Assembly (NCBI GenBank): GCA_000507305.1
Contig: DF239768.1
Location: 111,484-175,483 of the forward strand
DNA: 64,000 nucleotides
Direction: 5' to 3'
From: Breviolum minutum Mf 1.05b.01
Taxonomy: Eukaryota > Sar > Dinophyceae > Suessiales > Symbiodiniaceae
The notes below the pieces were generated by a model, which was given only the letters and a program-made list of their open reading frames with translations, did no database searches and was not told the DNA's origin. Made by a program: the position numbers and the translations under genes. The stretch's first letter is position 1; each line of letters starts with the position of its first letter. Shown piece after piece: positions 1 through 11,792 of this stretch.

Positions 1-514
1 GGTTTTTGATCCAAAAGGAAGGTGTGTTTTGGTTTTGGTTGTGTTTGGGATGGAACATGGGGAGAATGAGTATTATGGTCATTTTGGCCAAGCAATTATA
101 GTACACAAATCCACGACGCCATCGTCGAGAGTGACTATGATTTTGGGGGACCCCAAAACTAAAACACCTTTGACGTTTGCATCCTGGGTGGGGAATACTT
201 CCAAATAGAACCCTCTAGTTCCTACATAGTCTATACAAATATATCAAAATCCGGTTGAACATCTTCTCCCCCCTGTGCATCTTTTCCTTGAACCATTTGG
301 CAATTCCATGAAAAACTCCTGGTGTGAAAGCCACCACCTATAGACATTGCACCAGGAGTTGATCATATGTTGATCATGAATAGCAACAATGATCATCATT
401 TACTTTGGTTCTTCCACTTCCCAGCATTTCATGTCCACGAAAAAACGCCCAAAAAACCATCTTTTTTATACCGACAACTCCCAACTCCAAAATCCGGAAT
501 CCGATAATCCTCGC

Positions 515-601
515 CTTGGATCACCCGCACACGGCGGGGGACTACAGATCGATCCAAATGTAATATGCGTTGGGAATGTTCATCCGACAAAATCACATAA
601 C
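515..601 (-). CDS. NHL-repeat exon (partial gene at left edge)
   Basis: An 87-nt exon reading YVILSDEHSQRILHLD and onward, which fits the NHL blade pattern (hydrophobic strand, D-x-H/N-x-R-I, strand). The acceptor is GCCGAG followed by GTTATG, the dinoflagellate AG/G form. The donor is CAAG followed by GCGAGG, a GC donor. NHL repeats build beta-propellers used for binding. Other exons of this gene would lie at lower coordinates outside the window or near 1-1.9 kb. It is separated from the larger NHL gene at 7.7-21 kb by a complete membrane-protein gene, so it is probably a different gene. Confidence 0.5.
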
Positions 602-783
602 CTCGGCGAAATGAGCAGCTAAAAACCAACACATCCCACAAGAGAATGCAAAAATCCCATCAAAATCTGTTTTTTTCAAAGTTGAACATGGGATTTCCCA
701 TTTCGATGATTTCAGAATCGGTACCCTAGGGTAGGTATTCACCCCCCCAATTTTTTTCATTGCTCCAGGTGAAAATGGCGCAA

Positions 784-942
784 GAACATCCACCATGACT
801 ATAGGATGGTTTATCAGATACCCTCCTGGGAACTAACACATCCCACTTGGGAAAAAGGAAAATCATCTTCAAAGGGCCTTTAAAAAGCGGATGTTAGTTC
901 CTAGGAGGGTATTCTGAACATCCACCATGACTATAGGATGGT
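784..942. repeat. 27-bp direct repeats flanking an inverted-repeat element
   Basis: The same 27 bases (GAACATCCACCATGACTATA continuing to GGATGGT) occur at 784-810 and 916-942. Between them lies the 93-bp inverted-repeat element at 819-911. The match is exact across 27 bp, then diverges on both sides. Confidence 0.8.
819..911. mobile_element. Inverted-repeat element, family 2, copy 1
   Basis: Begins TACCCTCCTGGGAACTAACA and ends with the imperfect reverse complement, TGTTAGTTCCTAGGAGGGTA with small changes. The core AAAATCATCTTCAAA is shared with the copy at 30026-30124 in the same orientation. It is short with no coding capacity, so a MITE-like non-autonomous unit. Confidence 0.7.
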
Positions 943-1054
943 AGTTTTCCCGGATTTTCGGAAAAGGTCAGGTTAGATTACTGAAACGTAGGACATCCCA
1001 TCCTGTCGTGATTCATCAGGAGTTCCTATCATGGATTGATTTCAATAATCCCCA

Positions 1055-1130
1055 CACATCCAGGGTGGGCTCCTATACCTTCACCTTCCGGTTCCACAGG
1101 CCGAGATCCCGGAACTGCATCGAAATATCT
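1055..1130 (-). CDS. Possible exon, unrecognised
   Basis: A minus-strand frame reading PGSRPVEPEGEG lies after a candidate acceptor (GATGCAG/TTCCGG) and before a candidate donor (GGAAG/GTGAAGG). Composition looks coding but nothing identifies it. It could belong with the NHL exon at 515-601. Confidence 0.25.
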
Positions 1131-1786
1131 AAGTGATTCTTTGCTGCAAGTCGGATAGCTAAGGTATGTATCACTATACGCAACTACACGTGCTTGTGCA
1201 GAAAACCCATTTGTAAAGTAAAGGATTGGCAACGATCCAGGACTAGATGTCCAGAAAACTTCAAAGAGTGAATGTTTTTTTTAAACACACATTTTGAGGG
1301 GGATTTTGAACCCGGCTTGCATTGTTAGACAGTAGAATTAGCAAAACGGACCACCCATGACAAATAGAACCATGGACATATAATGGCATATATATAAAGT
1401 CTGTGCAGTATAGTACTTAAACAGTTGCGAACAAGAAATCAACATTATTTATCACAATAGACATCCACCCAAACAACTGCTGAAAGCAAACTGCGATGCC
1501 AGTTTATTAAAAACTGATACTAGTATATACTAGTATATAGAACCAAATAAAACACAACAAGATAACATAAGATAATATCATAAACTATTGTAATATATAT
1601 ATATGTATACACATATGATAAGTTACAATAACATATAATATGATATAATATACAATATCATACAAAAAGCAACATATATCAAATATATAAATCTAAAATA
1701 CAACATCTATATCAAAAAAGGATCTCCTGCCAAAAATGTTACAATCCAAGTGATCAAGAATTACCAAACAAAGGGGGGGGCCGAAC

Positions 1787-1891
1787 CCATCAAGTGCCAT
1801 GCCACTTCCATCAGCTGCTACTGCCACACCAGCAGGAGATGTTGTGACCAAGTCCTTCGCAGTCGCAGTTGATGTGGCTACAACTACCCTC
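1787..1891 (-). CDS. Possible exon abutting a family-2 element end
   Basis: An open minus-strand frame of 105 nt reads TATAKDLVTTSPAGVAVAAD. Its candidate acceptor CCCAG/GAGGGTA lies inside the inverted terminal repeat of the adjacent family-2 element, and its candidate donor is GATGG/GTTCGG. Only this frame is free of stops. The P-AGVAVAADGSG run resembles the loop-and-strand of an NHL blade, but one blade is not enough to be sure. Confidence 0.35.
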
Positions 1892-1951
1892 CTGGGAACT
1901 AACATATCCCCCACCAAGGCACTTTTGAAATGATGAAAATTATTTTCTTCC
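1885..1951. mobile_element. Inverted-repeat element, family 2, partial copy
   Basis: Carries one terminal repeat (TACCCTCCTGGGAACTAACA at 1885-1904) and a degraded match to the core, but no recognisable second end. Confidence 0.5.
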
Positions 1952-2815
1952 TGGATGCACGAAGTGATAGACGGTGATGTCTTACTGACCTCAGAGGGTG
2001 CGTAGAGAAAACGAAAATTGGTATGGAGCGGGGTTTGTGGAAAACACAGCTTAACGGGAATGCGACACGACCCTACAAACATGTGCATTTGTTAGTAGGT
2101 TTGAATCTCAACCCCAGCCAGCGATGCTGCGAAGACCAAAACATAATGCAACCATCAAACCGTCAAAAAATCAAAAAAATGCACACGAATTTCAAGGTGC
2201 GAATGGGCGGCAAAAGAACTTGTTTTCCCACCATTTCCGAAAATGTCGGAAGCTTACATGGCCAGTGATGTCCAAAGAAGGCCATTGAACAGTTCCAAGC
2301 GACTTTGCGCCAAGGTCAAGTTTTTTTTTTTCCGGAATCGTACTTGTTCAGTGTACTTGGATGATCCGCGGGAATCCTTCGATAATGGGTCACAACATGG
2401 TTTGGCTCCTTGCCCTCAAATTCCTGGTATAAGTGGGCTAGTTCCGCCCCCAAATATTATCTCCACAAATCATCCAAGTGTTCCAGCATATCCAACTTTG
2501 TCGGAGCAGGATAAGGCAAAGGCAGAAGTTCTAATTCCCCACTCGCCCACTGGCTCATCTTGTCAAACTGATACTTCAAATTGAGGATTCGGACACTTGG
2601 ACACTTGCAAAGAAGGTGAAGAAGGTGAATAAGGGGTCTCTACTAAATCAGATGATTCAAAGACTCTGACAGGCAGTTCCAGGCAGTTCCCCGGAGCAAA
2701 TGCAGCAACTGAGGACTTTGCACAAAAAAGTGAATTAAAATGGCCTACTGGCGACTTGAAAACGTGAGTCCGTAGCCATATGATTAAATGGTCTCACCGG
2801 CAAACATACATGATG

Positions 2816-3268
2816 TCACACATTGGTGTTTCCCTTTGTTGCAATCATCTGCTCGTTGATGATATTTTCTATCTTGTCCAGTTCAGCAATGAAAAGAACG
2901 GCAGTTGCATCTTTGACAAACTCCACCCTGTCCGATGAAGCAGTTAGGATGGCAGGCAGCAACAAAACAATTGCTTGTGCAAACAGCTCGTTCACAAGCC
3001 AGGACAGGATCATGCGACGGTAGGGATAATGTTCGTTGTCTTTCTCGACGTGCACGAAATACTCTCTCCAAAAGGGCCGCCATTCGACACTATGAAAAGC
3101 ACCCTGATGGATCCGGATCACGCCACCAATAAAGCCGCCCACCACGAAGAACAAAACTTCTTGTTCACTGAACTCAAGTGGTTCTTGGTCATAGACCGAC
3201 AGCAGTAGCATCAGGTACAAGGCCACCTGAATTGCAAACACACCACAATAGTCGAAACAATTCGCCAC
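2816..3268 (-). CDS. Membrane protein, exon 3 (C-terminal)
   Basis: 151 codons ending in a stop at 2816. It starts after acceptor TCTGAAG/GTGGCG, phase 0, and reads VANCFDYCGVFAIQ. Hydrophobic stretches (VALYLMLLLSV, VLFFVVGGFIGGVIRI, FAQAIVLLLPAIL) look like membrane helices. A tail (VKDATAVLFIAELDKIE) may be amphipathic. The upstream intron, 3269-3320, is GT...AG. Confidence 0.75.
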   Translation of the reverse strand: MANCFDYCGVFAIQVALYLMLLLSVYDQEPLEFSEQEVLFFVVGGFIGGVIRIHQGAFHSVEWRPFWREYFVHVEKDNEHYPYRRMILSWLVNELFAQAIVLLLPAILTASSDRVEFVKDATAVLFIAELDKIENIINEQMIATKGNTNV

Positions 3269-4551
3269 CTTCAGATCAGTGTACACTGAAACAGGTTGCA
3301 GGTTGACGTTTGTGGGGTACCTTTTTCTTCATTTCCTGCACCTTGTTGCCAAGCTCAAAAAAAAACACTATGGCCGAACGCAGGCATGTGAAGCACAGCC
3401 CGAAAATGGCAGCGAAGGAAGGTGAGTGTTTCAGAGAGGAGTACATGATCAAGTACAGAGAAGCACTCTCCCACATAGTCACCACTGATTCAATAGTCTT
3501 CTCATCATACAACTCCGAAGTCTTTTGTACTGCAGCACTGCCAAGAATCCAATCATGGCTTACCCCAATCGCTATCGTACCACAAGGTGTGAGAACCAAC
3601 ATCGATAAACCAACAATGGTCTGCCACTCACCGAGCCAGCTGAGGAAATTGAAGCCCGATGCCTTTGTGGTTGCCCCTTCTGCCACAGCCTCAAGGACTG
3701 TAGTGCTCGAGGTGGTGGATGTTGTAGTGAAACCTGAACTAGTCAAAGTTGACGTAGTCGATGTCCCGTTCAATAGTCCTTCACACAAGATCATGAGATT
3801 GCAATCTGGAGTCAAGTCCCTATGGCTGTGCCAACGGAAAAGAAAATGTTATAACTACAGATCTATACCGTCAATAATGGGAACATGTTCCTCACGTATC
3901 AGTGTGGAGCGCTGAAACAACTTTTAAATCTAAAGCTACGTAATATGGAAACTACCCTGTCGTTTTGGGAATCCTGTACTCTAAATCGCTCCTCCAGTAG
4001 GTAAACGGGAAAAATCACTCCCGCTCGATCGCTAAAAAAGGGACTTTGTTCATCATCGCTCCCCCTTCATATCACATGGGTGCAAAAGGTTTTCAAAGGT
4101 CCACAAACAAGCAGTTATCATGGCCAGTCAACCTCTCCCTCCCCGCCTGTCGTACCACCATGAGAAGTAACACCTTAATAAGAGGTTATTAACCATAGTT
4201 GTTCCCTTCATACGGCCTTATCAAGGTGTTATTTCTCATGCGGTTGCCTTACAGGGGGATAGGTTGACTGGCCATGAAGTTTTGAAAACATGGTATTTCT
4301 GGATTTTATTTTAGCTTCACCATCCCTTGTTGCCACCAGCTTTGCCACCAGCATGTATGATGCATCTATAGATTAAAAAAGGCTTTTACGTCTTATGCAT
4401 AAGGGTCTGTTTTACATCGTGGTAAAAGAGTCGAAAAATCAACCAACTTGCACTAAGCCAAACCCCACCACCCACCCCGAAACCATCCTCCATCACTCAC
4501 CACGAACATGAAGGCCATGATCGCAAGCATCAGGGCTGGAGGTGTCGACAT
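2816..4551 (-). CDS. Three-exon gene: secreted/multi-pass membrane protein (gene span)
   Basis: A start, two introns and a stop can all be placed. Exon 1 (4501-4551) encodes a signal-peptide-like start, exon 2 (3321-3825) a Thr/Ser-rich linker and membrane segments, exon 3 (2816-3268) further membrane segments and the stop. About 340 residues in total. The protein should enter the secretory pathway and sit in a membrane with a glycosylatable Thr/Ser-rich N-terminal region. I do not recognise the family. Intron 2 is only 52 nt. Intron 1 (about 675 nt) holds a 158-bp palindrome. Confidence 0.7.
3321..3825 (-). CDS. Membrane protein, exon 2
   Basis: Reads HRDLTPDCNLMILCEG, then an extended Thr/Ser run (about 25 residues, with an N-G-T sequon), then hydrophobic segments (WQTIVGLSMLVLTPCGTIAIG; FAAIFGLCFTCLRSAIVFFF) and a basic end EMKKK. 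The donor is AAAAAG/GTACCC in phase 0, which matches exon 3. The upstream acceptor is GGCACAG/CCATAG. Confidence 0.75.
4119..4276. repeat. 158-bp imperfect palindrome (MITE-like)
   Basis: Left arm begins CATGGCCAGTCAACCT; the right end is AGGTTGACTGGCCATG, its exact reverse complement. Inner arms also pair (CATGAGAAGTAACACCTTA with TAAGGTGTTATTTCTCATG, imperfect) around a loop of about 35 nt. It lies within intron 1 of the membrane-protein gene. No open frame. Confidence 0.8.
4501..4551 (-). CDS. Membrane protein, exon 1 (signal peptide)
   Basis: ATG at 4549-4551 opens MSTPPALMLAIMAFMFV, a short hydrophobic leader typical of a signal peptide. It is followed by GTGAGT. To keep frame with exon 2 the cut may lie two bases further on, giving a GA donor, so the exact junction is uncertain. 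A start further upstream in the same frame is possible. Confidence 0.5.
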
Positions 4552-4904
4552 GATCAGGGAGATCGGAAGACACAGTGGAGGTCTTCGCGTAGAGTAGCCT
4601 TGATCGACCCTTCTGAAAGCAAAATGCTGCGTGGAAAACGGGACGGAGCGCGTGAACTGAAGGGAGATGGAGAAAACGCACAAAATCCAAAATCAAGCAC
4701 GTCCATCTCCTCTACAGGATGCAACTGTCTTTGGAGAGCAAATCTCTCAAAAATTGTGGCAGCAACGTGGCAGCAACAATTGTATATTCCATGTCTACAC
4801 TATAACTATGTAACTTCCACCAATCACTAGCTGTAAAACATAATTAAAACACATTCAACTTCTCCATCTGGCAACTGGAAGTACTCTGATCCACCCCTCA
4901 TTTG

Positions 4905-5125
4905 TCACCTGAGCCTTCCGACATAACATATGGAAGGACTCGATGTGCCCAAAGGACGAAGTTGGATGCGGATTGGCAGGGTGGTTGGTGGTGGTTGTTC
5001 TCGAAGCTGGTTCAAGGCCAACATCCCAGGCATCGAAGAAGCAAGGAAAAGAAAGGGGATTTTGCGAAGAGCTGGGAGGAAGCATTCCATCAAATTGGCG
5101 ACATTTTCTGGTTGACATCCACTTA
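4905..5125 (-). CDS. Possible exon, frame uncertain
   Basis: A minus frame reading ENVANLMECFLPALRKIPFL and onward is open for about 70 codons. A plus-strand frame and another minus frame over the same bases are open too. I cannot identify the product or fix the splice sites. Confidence 0.2.
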
Positions 5126-5329
5126 ATCCACCAACTTGGTTTTGTTGGCCAGTGTTATATAATCGTTCGCACAAACCTCTTGAACGCCGAAATGGAACAT
5201 GATGTTCCACCCTGAATGAAATCCATGAAATACACAGAGAACAACCAATAACCATCCTGGAAGCCGGTCCAGTGATCTCTATTTTTGAGGGGGGTTTGAC
5301 CTTCCATTTTAGGATTATATCATAATTAG

Positions 5330-5412
5330 GTTTAAATGGGGCTATAACCCCTAATAAGTAGAGTTATAACCCCTTTAAGTAGGGTTATAACCGGTTATAA
5401 CCCCAGTTACCC
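5330..5412. repeat. Degenerate tandem repeat
   Basis: About three imperfect 22-24-bp units around the motif GTTATAACCCCTTTAAGTAG. AT-rich and non-coding. Confidence 0.6.
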
Positions 5413-5737
5413 CATTTATTTTCGGCCGTTTATATCATGTTTATATTGATAGGTTGGCACCAGTTTGGGCTAACAAAAAACCGACTCAACTGCCCCAGCT
5501 TCCTCCGGTTTACCCGAATCTCCTTGGGCAGTGTCGCGGAGGTCATGTTGGGATCCGGGAAGACAGCATATTGTGCTTGGTAGCCACTGCCTCAGTAGAA
5601 TCACCCCCCAAATTTAAGGGGAATCCCGAGCAAACACACACCCGAGCGAACACACCCAAAATCTTGGAGATGTCGTTTTTGATTGAAATCTGCTAAGGGT
5701 CATCCTAAAGAAAAGTTTGGCTAAACCACACACACGC

Positions 5738-5815
5738 CAGCCAAAAACAAATGCAAGACTTTAGGATTGAAACTTTCAAGAGAAGCCTCAGCCAAAACAA
5801 CTAGAATAAAACAAC
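5738..5815 (-). CDS. Exon downstream of introner copy a
   Basis: 78 nt reading CFILVVLAEASLESFNPKVL. It starts immediately after the end of the element at 5816-5910 (ACTCGAG/GTTG) in phase 1, matching the phase in which the exon at 5911-6012 ends. Candidate donor GCTG/GCGTGTG (GC type). The protein is not recognised. Confidence 0.4.
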
Positions 5816-5910
5816 CTCGAGTTGGAGTTTCAACCCATTTGAAAAATATTAGTCAAATTGGATCATCTCCCCAAATGGAGGTGAAAATAAAACATGTTTG
5901 AAACCACCAT
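5816..5910 (-). mobile_element. Introner-like element, copy a (acts as an intron)
   Basis: A 95-bp copy of the dispersed CTAGGTGGTGG family. The core (GAAAAATATTAGTCAAATTG, GATCATCTCCCC) matches the others. Removing exactly this span joins an acidic frame ending DEMINDNL to CFILVVLAEA in phase. The donor end has decayed to CTAG/ATGGTGG, so either splicing uses another site or the AT is tolerated. Confidence 0.65.
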
Positions 5911-6012
5911 CTAGATTGTCATTTATCATTTCGTCTTCCACCACTTCCCCCAAAAAAATTGAGCTGCCACACCAACGCTCACCACCAACAAGGGCCCTGC
6001 CACGCTGTTGAC
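5911..6012 (-). CDS. Exon upstream of introner copy a
   Basis: 102 nt reading QQRGRALVGGERWCGSSI and, at its end, GEVVEDEMINDNL. The acceptor is CTCTAG/GTCAAC. The frame stays open right up to the element boundary and ends in phase 1. Product unrecognised. A second frame (VNSVAGPLLVVSVGVAAQ) is open for part of the exon but meets a stop. Confidence 0.4.
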
Positions 6013-7729
6013 CTAGAGACGGAACGGTTTTTTGCACCCAAATCCTTCAAACTCCTTGAAACTATCAAACCATAGAACTGAGAACCTCCTAAAAGGTGTA
6101 GAAGTTCAAGTTCCATGAGGTCTTGTTAAGATACTTTTCTTTCGGTGAAAGAACTTATCACCATCCTGAATCAATTGGTGAGATTCCTGTGCGGTGCTTT
6201 GCTGGCATTCTTTGATTCGAGGTTTTTTTATGAATCCCCAAACCCCACTTCGGAAGATATGGGGGGTGATATTCAAGCCTCAGGACTCTAGTTTTCAAGG
6301 GTATAGATTTGTTAATCATCTCTCAAAAGAAAATCCAAGATGTCCTGAGTGAAACATCATGTGGTTGCATTGGCCACGATTCATTGCTGGAAAGGTCTCA
6401 GATTCATCAATGAATACATTCTGAAATTCTCAAAGAAAAAACAAAGATGTACAGGTCCTTACCCCTTGGTTCCAAGATATTGCCACTTAAATATTTCTTT
6501 TCTAAAACAAAAACACAAAAACGACCAGCTGTTTGCCAATCACCAATGTCACACCATTGATTGAATGAAGCAAGATATCAATATACCCGATTCGATGATT
6601 CTGGGGCCTTTTTTTGGCTCTGAAATTTTGTTGGGAACTATGTTGTATCATCCCTGGCTCTGCTGACTCCTTGAACATCAATGCTTCAGCAGAAAGAGAT
6701 GTTTCGGAAAACTGTATATCAATTGATATACATATATACGTAATCAAAAACATCATATCAAATATACAATATTGGAGATATAGAAAATATATTCACAACA
6801 ACAATACACACAAACATATCTCTAATTCATTAATTATCTATCTATATGCAATATATCATAACCTATAAACAAACAAAAAACACCAATCTTCGATATCTCC
6901 CATTCCCGGTTTCCATATCTTCCGTGATCCGCTTGTCTCAACTGAGGCAAAGGCTCGACCTGAGGCGGATGGTGGAGATATCCCCGTTTTTCAATAGGAA
7001 ATACATCGACTCAAGTCAATCCGGGTCCATTTTCCAGCCAGCTATGTTAGATTACCGGAGTGTATTATAGAATGATACTAAATGATACTGAATGATATTT
7101 ATATAGTTAGAAGGAATGATATTGAATGCTATTGAATGATATGGATCACTTCAAGATCAGTTTATGAACAACTCTTTCATACTCAAAATTTGTACTGTCT
7201 CTGTGCGAGCTTTTCTTGGTCTGCTTGATGTTTTCAACTGAAACAGCATTTGAAGAATCCATGATCCCATGAGGTGCAGCATCACATAGCAAGGTCCTTG
7301 TGGAGTGCTGAAACCTAAAATGGCTTGCCTATGCTCATCTTTTCTGCATGGACAATTCTGACCAGATTGGACATTATCACTGCGATGATGATTGATGCAC
7401 AGTATGTGTATTTCACTATCATATTTCATCGAGTATGGCAGCATTGCCACTGTTTCATTCTCATACACTTGCCACTCAATTTGCACAGCGCCTCCTGTTG
7501 CATGTCTGTTTTCAACCATCAAAACCTGTTTTGTTTGTGAATTTCATAAGTTCATATAGTGATATAAGATATATGAAACAACACAACCAGGACTCAAACC
7601 ATGTTTTCAACATCAAAAACAAAAGCACACAAATCTACAGTTGAACCAATGGTGGATCAAGAACATCAATAGAACCAAAAAGCTGACACAACCACATCTA
7701 TCACATCATCAAAACAATTTTCCTGTATC
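6013..7729. other. Stretch without a defensible gene
   Basis: AT-rich sequence. A minus frame over 7157-7522 (121 codons, including VYENETVAMLPYSMKYDSE) is open, but no splice sites or homology support it. Otherwise only microsatellite-like TA runs are visible. Confidence 0.5.
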
Positions 7730-7871
7730 CCTTCCAGGCACATCTCGTTTTTAACAAAGTTGACCTCCGAGTGACTGGTGCTTAGATCTAGCATGCGTAC
7801 ACGCTGATTGTTGCGATCCGCCACGTAGACTTTCTCCTTGGAGCTGGCAATAACCCTAGGCTTGTAGCCAT
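7730..7871 (-). CDS. NHL exon
   Basis: Starts after ATGTACAG/AT and reads GYKPRVIASSKEKVYVADRN, then NQRVRMLDLSTSHSEV. This is a nearly canonical NHL blade (P-x-x-I/V, V-Y-V-A-D-x-x-N-x-R-V-R). The donor is unclear; a GA site near 7730 is my choice. Confidence 0.6.
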
Positions 7872-10800
7872 CTGTACATTTCCATGATACTAGTTGGTTA
7901 ATAGAAGTCCTTATCTAATAGCTTCTTAAACATCCCCGTATAGGTGGGTAGTATAACCCCCTATACTAGAGAAGCTAAATACACTGTGGGTCAACTGGGC
8001 ACTGATCATGTGAAAGCAACCTTTATTGCTTTATTTAAACAACAAAATTCACTGCCCCAGAGAAAACAAACAACGTTCTACCACAGAGTGTCTGCCTAGA
8101 TCAATAAACACACACACATGCACAGAATAATCCAAAATCTACTTTATGTATAATCAAATATGAATCAAATATTTACACCACACACTCTATATATGCATTC
8201 TACAACTTCCATCTAATTCCCAATAAAAACATCATCTTCCAAGCATCATTTTCGAAGAACAAGTTCTGCGGGTCGCTCATCTCTGCGTCGACTCCTGGAC
8301 CTAGATCACCCCATGCACCCTTAACGCCTGCCTTAGCACCACCAAGGAAGAAACCAGAATTCAGGAAGGAATAAGGGAAACAACTGGGGACAGGGGTGAA
8401 AACATGGAATTTTTTCCAAGGTTTAATATAGAACACTGAATCACTGAAAAAAATTGAACGGACACCATAGACAACACATGTATCAGGTCAACAACTTTGG
8501 AAAAAAACAAGGTTCAAGCTTCCTCTTTCAACCATCAACATGTCTTGACACCAACTATGCAGGGAGGTGGCCATAAAGAAACAGGAATCATCTTCGGTTC
8601 AAACATTGCAAATCAATAAAGACCAGATTTTGGGCTAACTGAATGGAAGCACCATGAATACCATATGAAAACCATATTGACAACATGCCAATAAACCAAT
8701 CATGTGGATGCTCAAATGGCTGCTGGTAACTAATCTTCACCCAGGTGCTACGTTGATGACACTCGAAATGCCTGACGACGGTTGACTGCTTGACGGGTTC
8801 CAAAAGGGTGCCTGGAAAATTAACCAATGAGATCATGATCAGATGTTTCGCCTTCAACATGTGTTGCCCAACTTTTTTTTGCGAATAGAACACTATGCAG
8901 AAAAGGACTTTTCGGCTTCAGTTTGATTTTTATATTAAAAGCACTCGGATCGGGAATGAGAACTTCATGAATCCTACAATTTCTATATTAGATTTGGCAT
9001 TCTTAGCCTAAACATCTTAAAATTCCATCCATTTGGGCAAGAATTCTCTCCAACTCCGAAACTGAGACTTGATATGCACATCATCCAACTATGGTGATAA
9101 ACTTCCTCACCTTATGCCCTGAACATCAAAGCTTAACCATCCGTGATGGATTTTGGGATCCCCTTCCGACCTCCATTGGGACTTAGCTCCACTCGTCGTA
9201 GGCGATGTTGTCCGGTAGCCACATATGCCACACGATTTGGTCCATCCACTGCCACACCACTGGGGCGGAAGAGACTAGAAGATACTGCCAAGCCACCATC
9301 ACCTGAGGTGTTTCACCCTTCCATGGTTTGAAGGTAGAGATTTTTCGCCCCACCAAGCTGTGTCTGTATGAATTTTCCTGGTGGGAAGTAGTGTTCTTTG
9401 GACTTTGTTGGAAAAAAACATGTGACCATTTCTGGCAAAGCAGTTGGGATGGCTAGAGCCTATGAGAGAATGAGATTTACAACAAGTAGCCAATCAACCA
9501 GCGCATGATTTCACTATCCAAGTTGTGACTGAGTCCTTCTTGTGGCATCTGTGAAAATTGAGCAAATCGGATCTCCATTCACTGCCAAACTATTTGTAAT
9601 CTTTGGAACCCTGAATAGTTTTGCAACCTCAAGTGCTACATCATCCATAATTTCCACAGTTGTTCCCTGATACTTTTAGAAAGATTCTCCAATCCTAAAC
9701 TAGTTGGTGGTTTCAACCCATTTGAAAAATATGAATCAAATCGAATCATCTCCCCACGTAGGGGTATAAATGAAACATGTTTCAAAATCCCCACCTAGTA
9801 AATCAACCAATTCTCGGGGTTTTCGGTGGGGTTTTTCTCCGCCTGCATCATTAGCAACTCCAGCTTGGCCCGCAACAATGTCGTTGCTACCACTCAAGAG
9901 CCTGAGATGAAGCTTTGTTGGGAAACAAGGCTCAATCTTTTGATTGGATTGCTGGGAGGGTTAAACCTACCGGAAAGGGTCCATTCATTCCGGCTTGTTT
10001 TTGATAATGTGTAGATGAATGATGCATGTAGATAATGTACCTAACATTTCACATCTATAGAAATGGAAGTACTCCGTATAAGTGGATGGAAAATGAACCA
10101 TGGCTGCAGACTAGCATCAAACGTCACAAACAGATCATGCAGTAAACACGGCCCGTTTCTTTCATGAAGCTTCACCCTATGCAGGCAACTGGTGTAAGCT
10201 GCAAGGGAATCAACCAACATTGTCCTAGAAGTCACTACAGCTTCTTCATTGAAGGTACAACTCGTACCAGTATCTCACTTGAAAGAAATAGTGAACAAAC
10301 TCCACTTCCTTTAAGCCACATCAAACAATATGTAGCGAAATGCCGCCTTACAAAAGCACAATCCCAAGGGCAAATCCTCCAAAATGAATCCAACGGATGC
10401 GCCGGTGATGATATGATGCCGCCCAGTTGCACGTCCACCTTTCGAAGTACATGTCCTTCTTGATCTGCGATTAGAAGTTTATCTTCCTGAGGAACCGGAC
10501 AGGTGGTGGGGTCGTTATTTTGTAGATGCTTTCCGAAGATAGGGATTCAAATCAATTCTGATCAACAACCCTTGGACATAGAAATCGACAGCACTGATGT
10601 GGCAGGGTGAATGCGGCTCGAGAAACTGAGCAAACAACCACCGCTCAACCCCCGGAACTAGCAACTAAACCTTCGATCCCCATGGGTTGCATAGGTGTTC
10701 TCAAAGAATACGACTTGTAAAGGATGCACACTTTTTGATCGCATCCTTCAAACTTGTAATATTTTTGAATGCCACCTGTACAATCTTTTAAAACTCAGAC

Positions 10801-11397
10801 CTTTGGATCCTACTGTTGACAGCTGAAATTTGTCGTTGGAAGAAAACATTCCTTTCCCGCCAGAGGTTCCTCACTCCAAGCGATGCCAGCAGGCCTTCCA
10901 ATTACATCCTAGCCAAGTGACCGAGCGGGGAAACTGGAAAAGTTGGGTAAATCCAATGGGAAAAAAATTAGATCAGTAGAAATGATGCAGGGTCCAAAAA
11001 CTTCGGATGCACACCAGATATACGTGGGGTAATTATAAGTCTTGATATGTGTGCATCAAAAAATGATTGAACATGTAAAACATAGCAAGTCTACACCTCT
11101 GAATCCTGGCCACTTTCGAAAAAGAAATAACCATTTGTTTGTGGTACTTCCTACATGCGGATCATCTTTGGGTCCGATTGAATCGTTTAGGCCAGCTTTC
11201 CGTCTGCATGTATGTTTCTTGTCTTGTTCTGGTGTGAATGTGGGCGCTGCAGCACAATTTGCATCAGTTTTGAAATGTCGAACTAAAACGCGAACAATCG
11301 CAATCACCAGCACCACCAGCACCATCAGCACCACCAGCACCACCACCACCACCACCACCAGCAACAGCAACAGCAACAGCAACAACAACAACAACAA

Positions 11398-11465
<68 letters not shown>

Positions 11466-11503
11466 TCAACAACACCAGCAGCAACAGCAGCAGCAACAGC
11501 AGC

Positions 11504-11540
<37 letters not shown>

Positions 11541-11659
11541 GCAACAGCAACAGCAACAGCAACAACAACAACAACAACAACAACAACGACAACAGCAACA
11601 TCAACATCAACATCAACAACAACAACAACGACAACGACAACAACAGCAACAGCAACAGC

Positions 11660-11696
<37 letters not shown>

Positions 11697-11737
11697 TCAA
11701 CAACACCAGCAGCAGCAACGGCAGCAACAACAACAGC

Positions 11738-11792
<55 letters not shown>

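Noticed and set aside
2770-2779. CCGTAGCCAT, matching the start of the dinoflagellate spliced leader
   Set aside because: Only ten bases match and the rest (ATGATTAAAT) does not; not next to a gene start.
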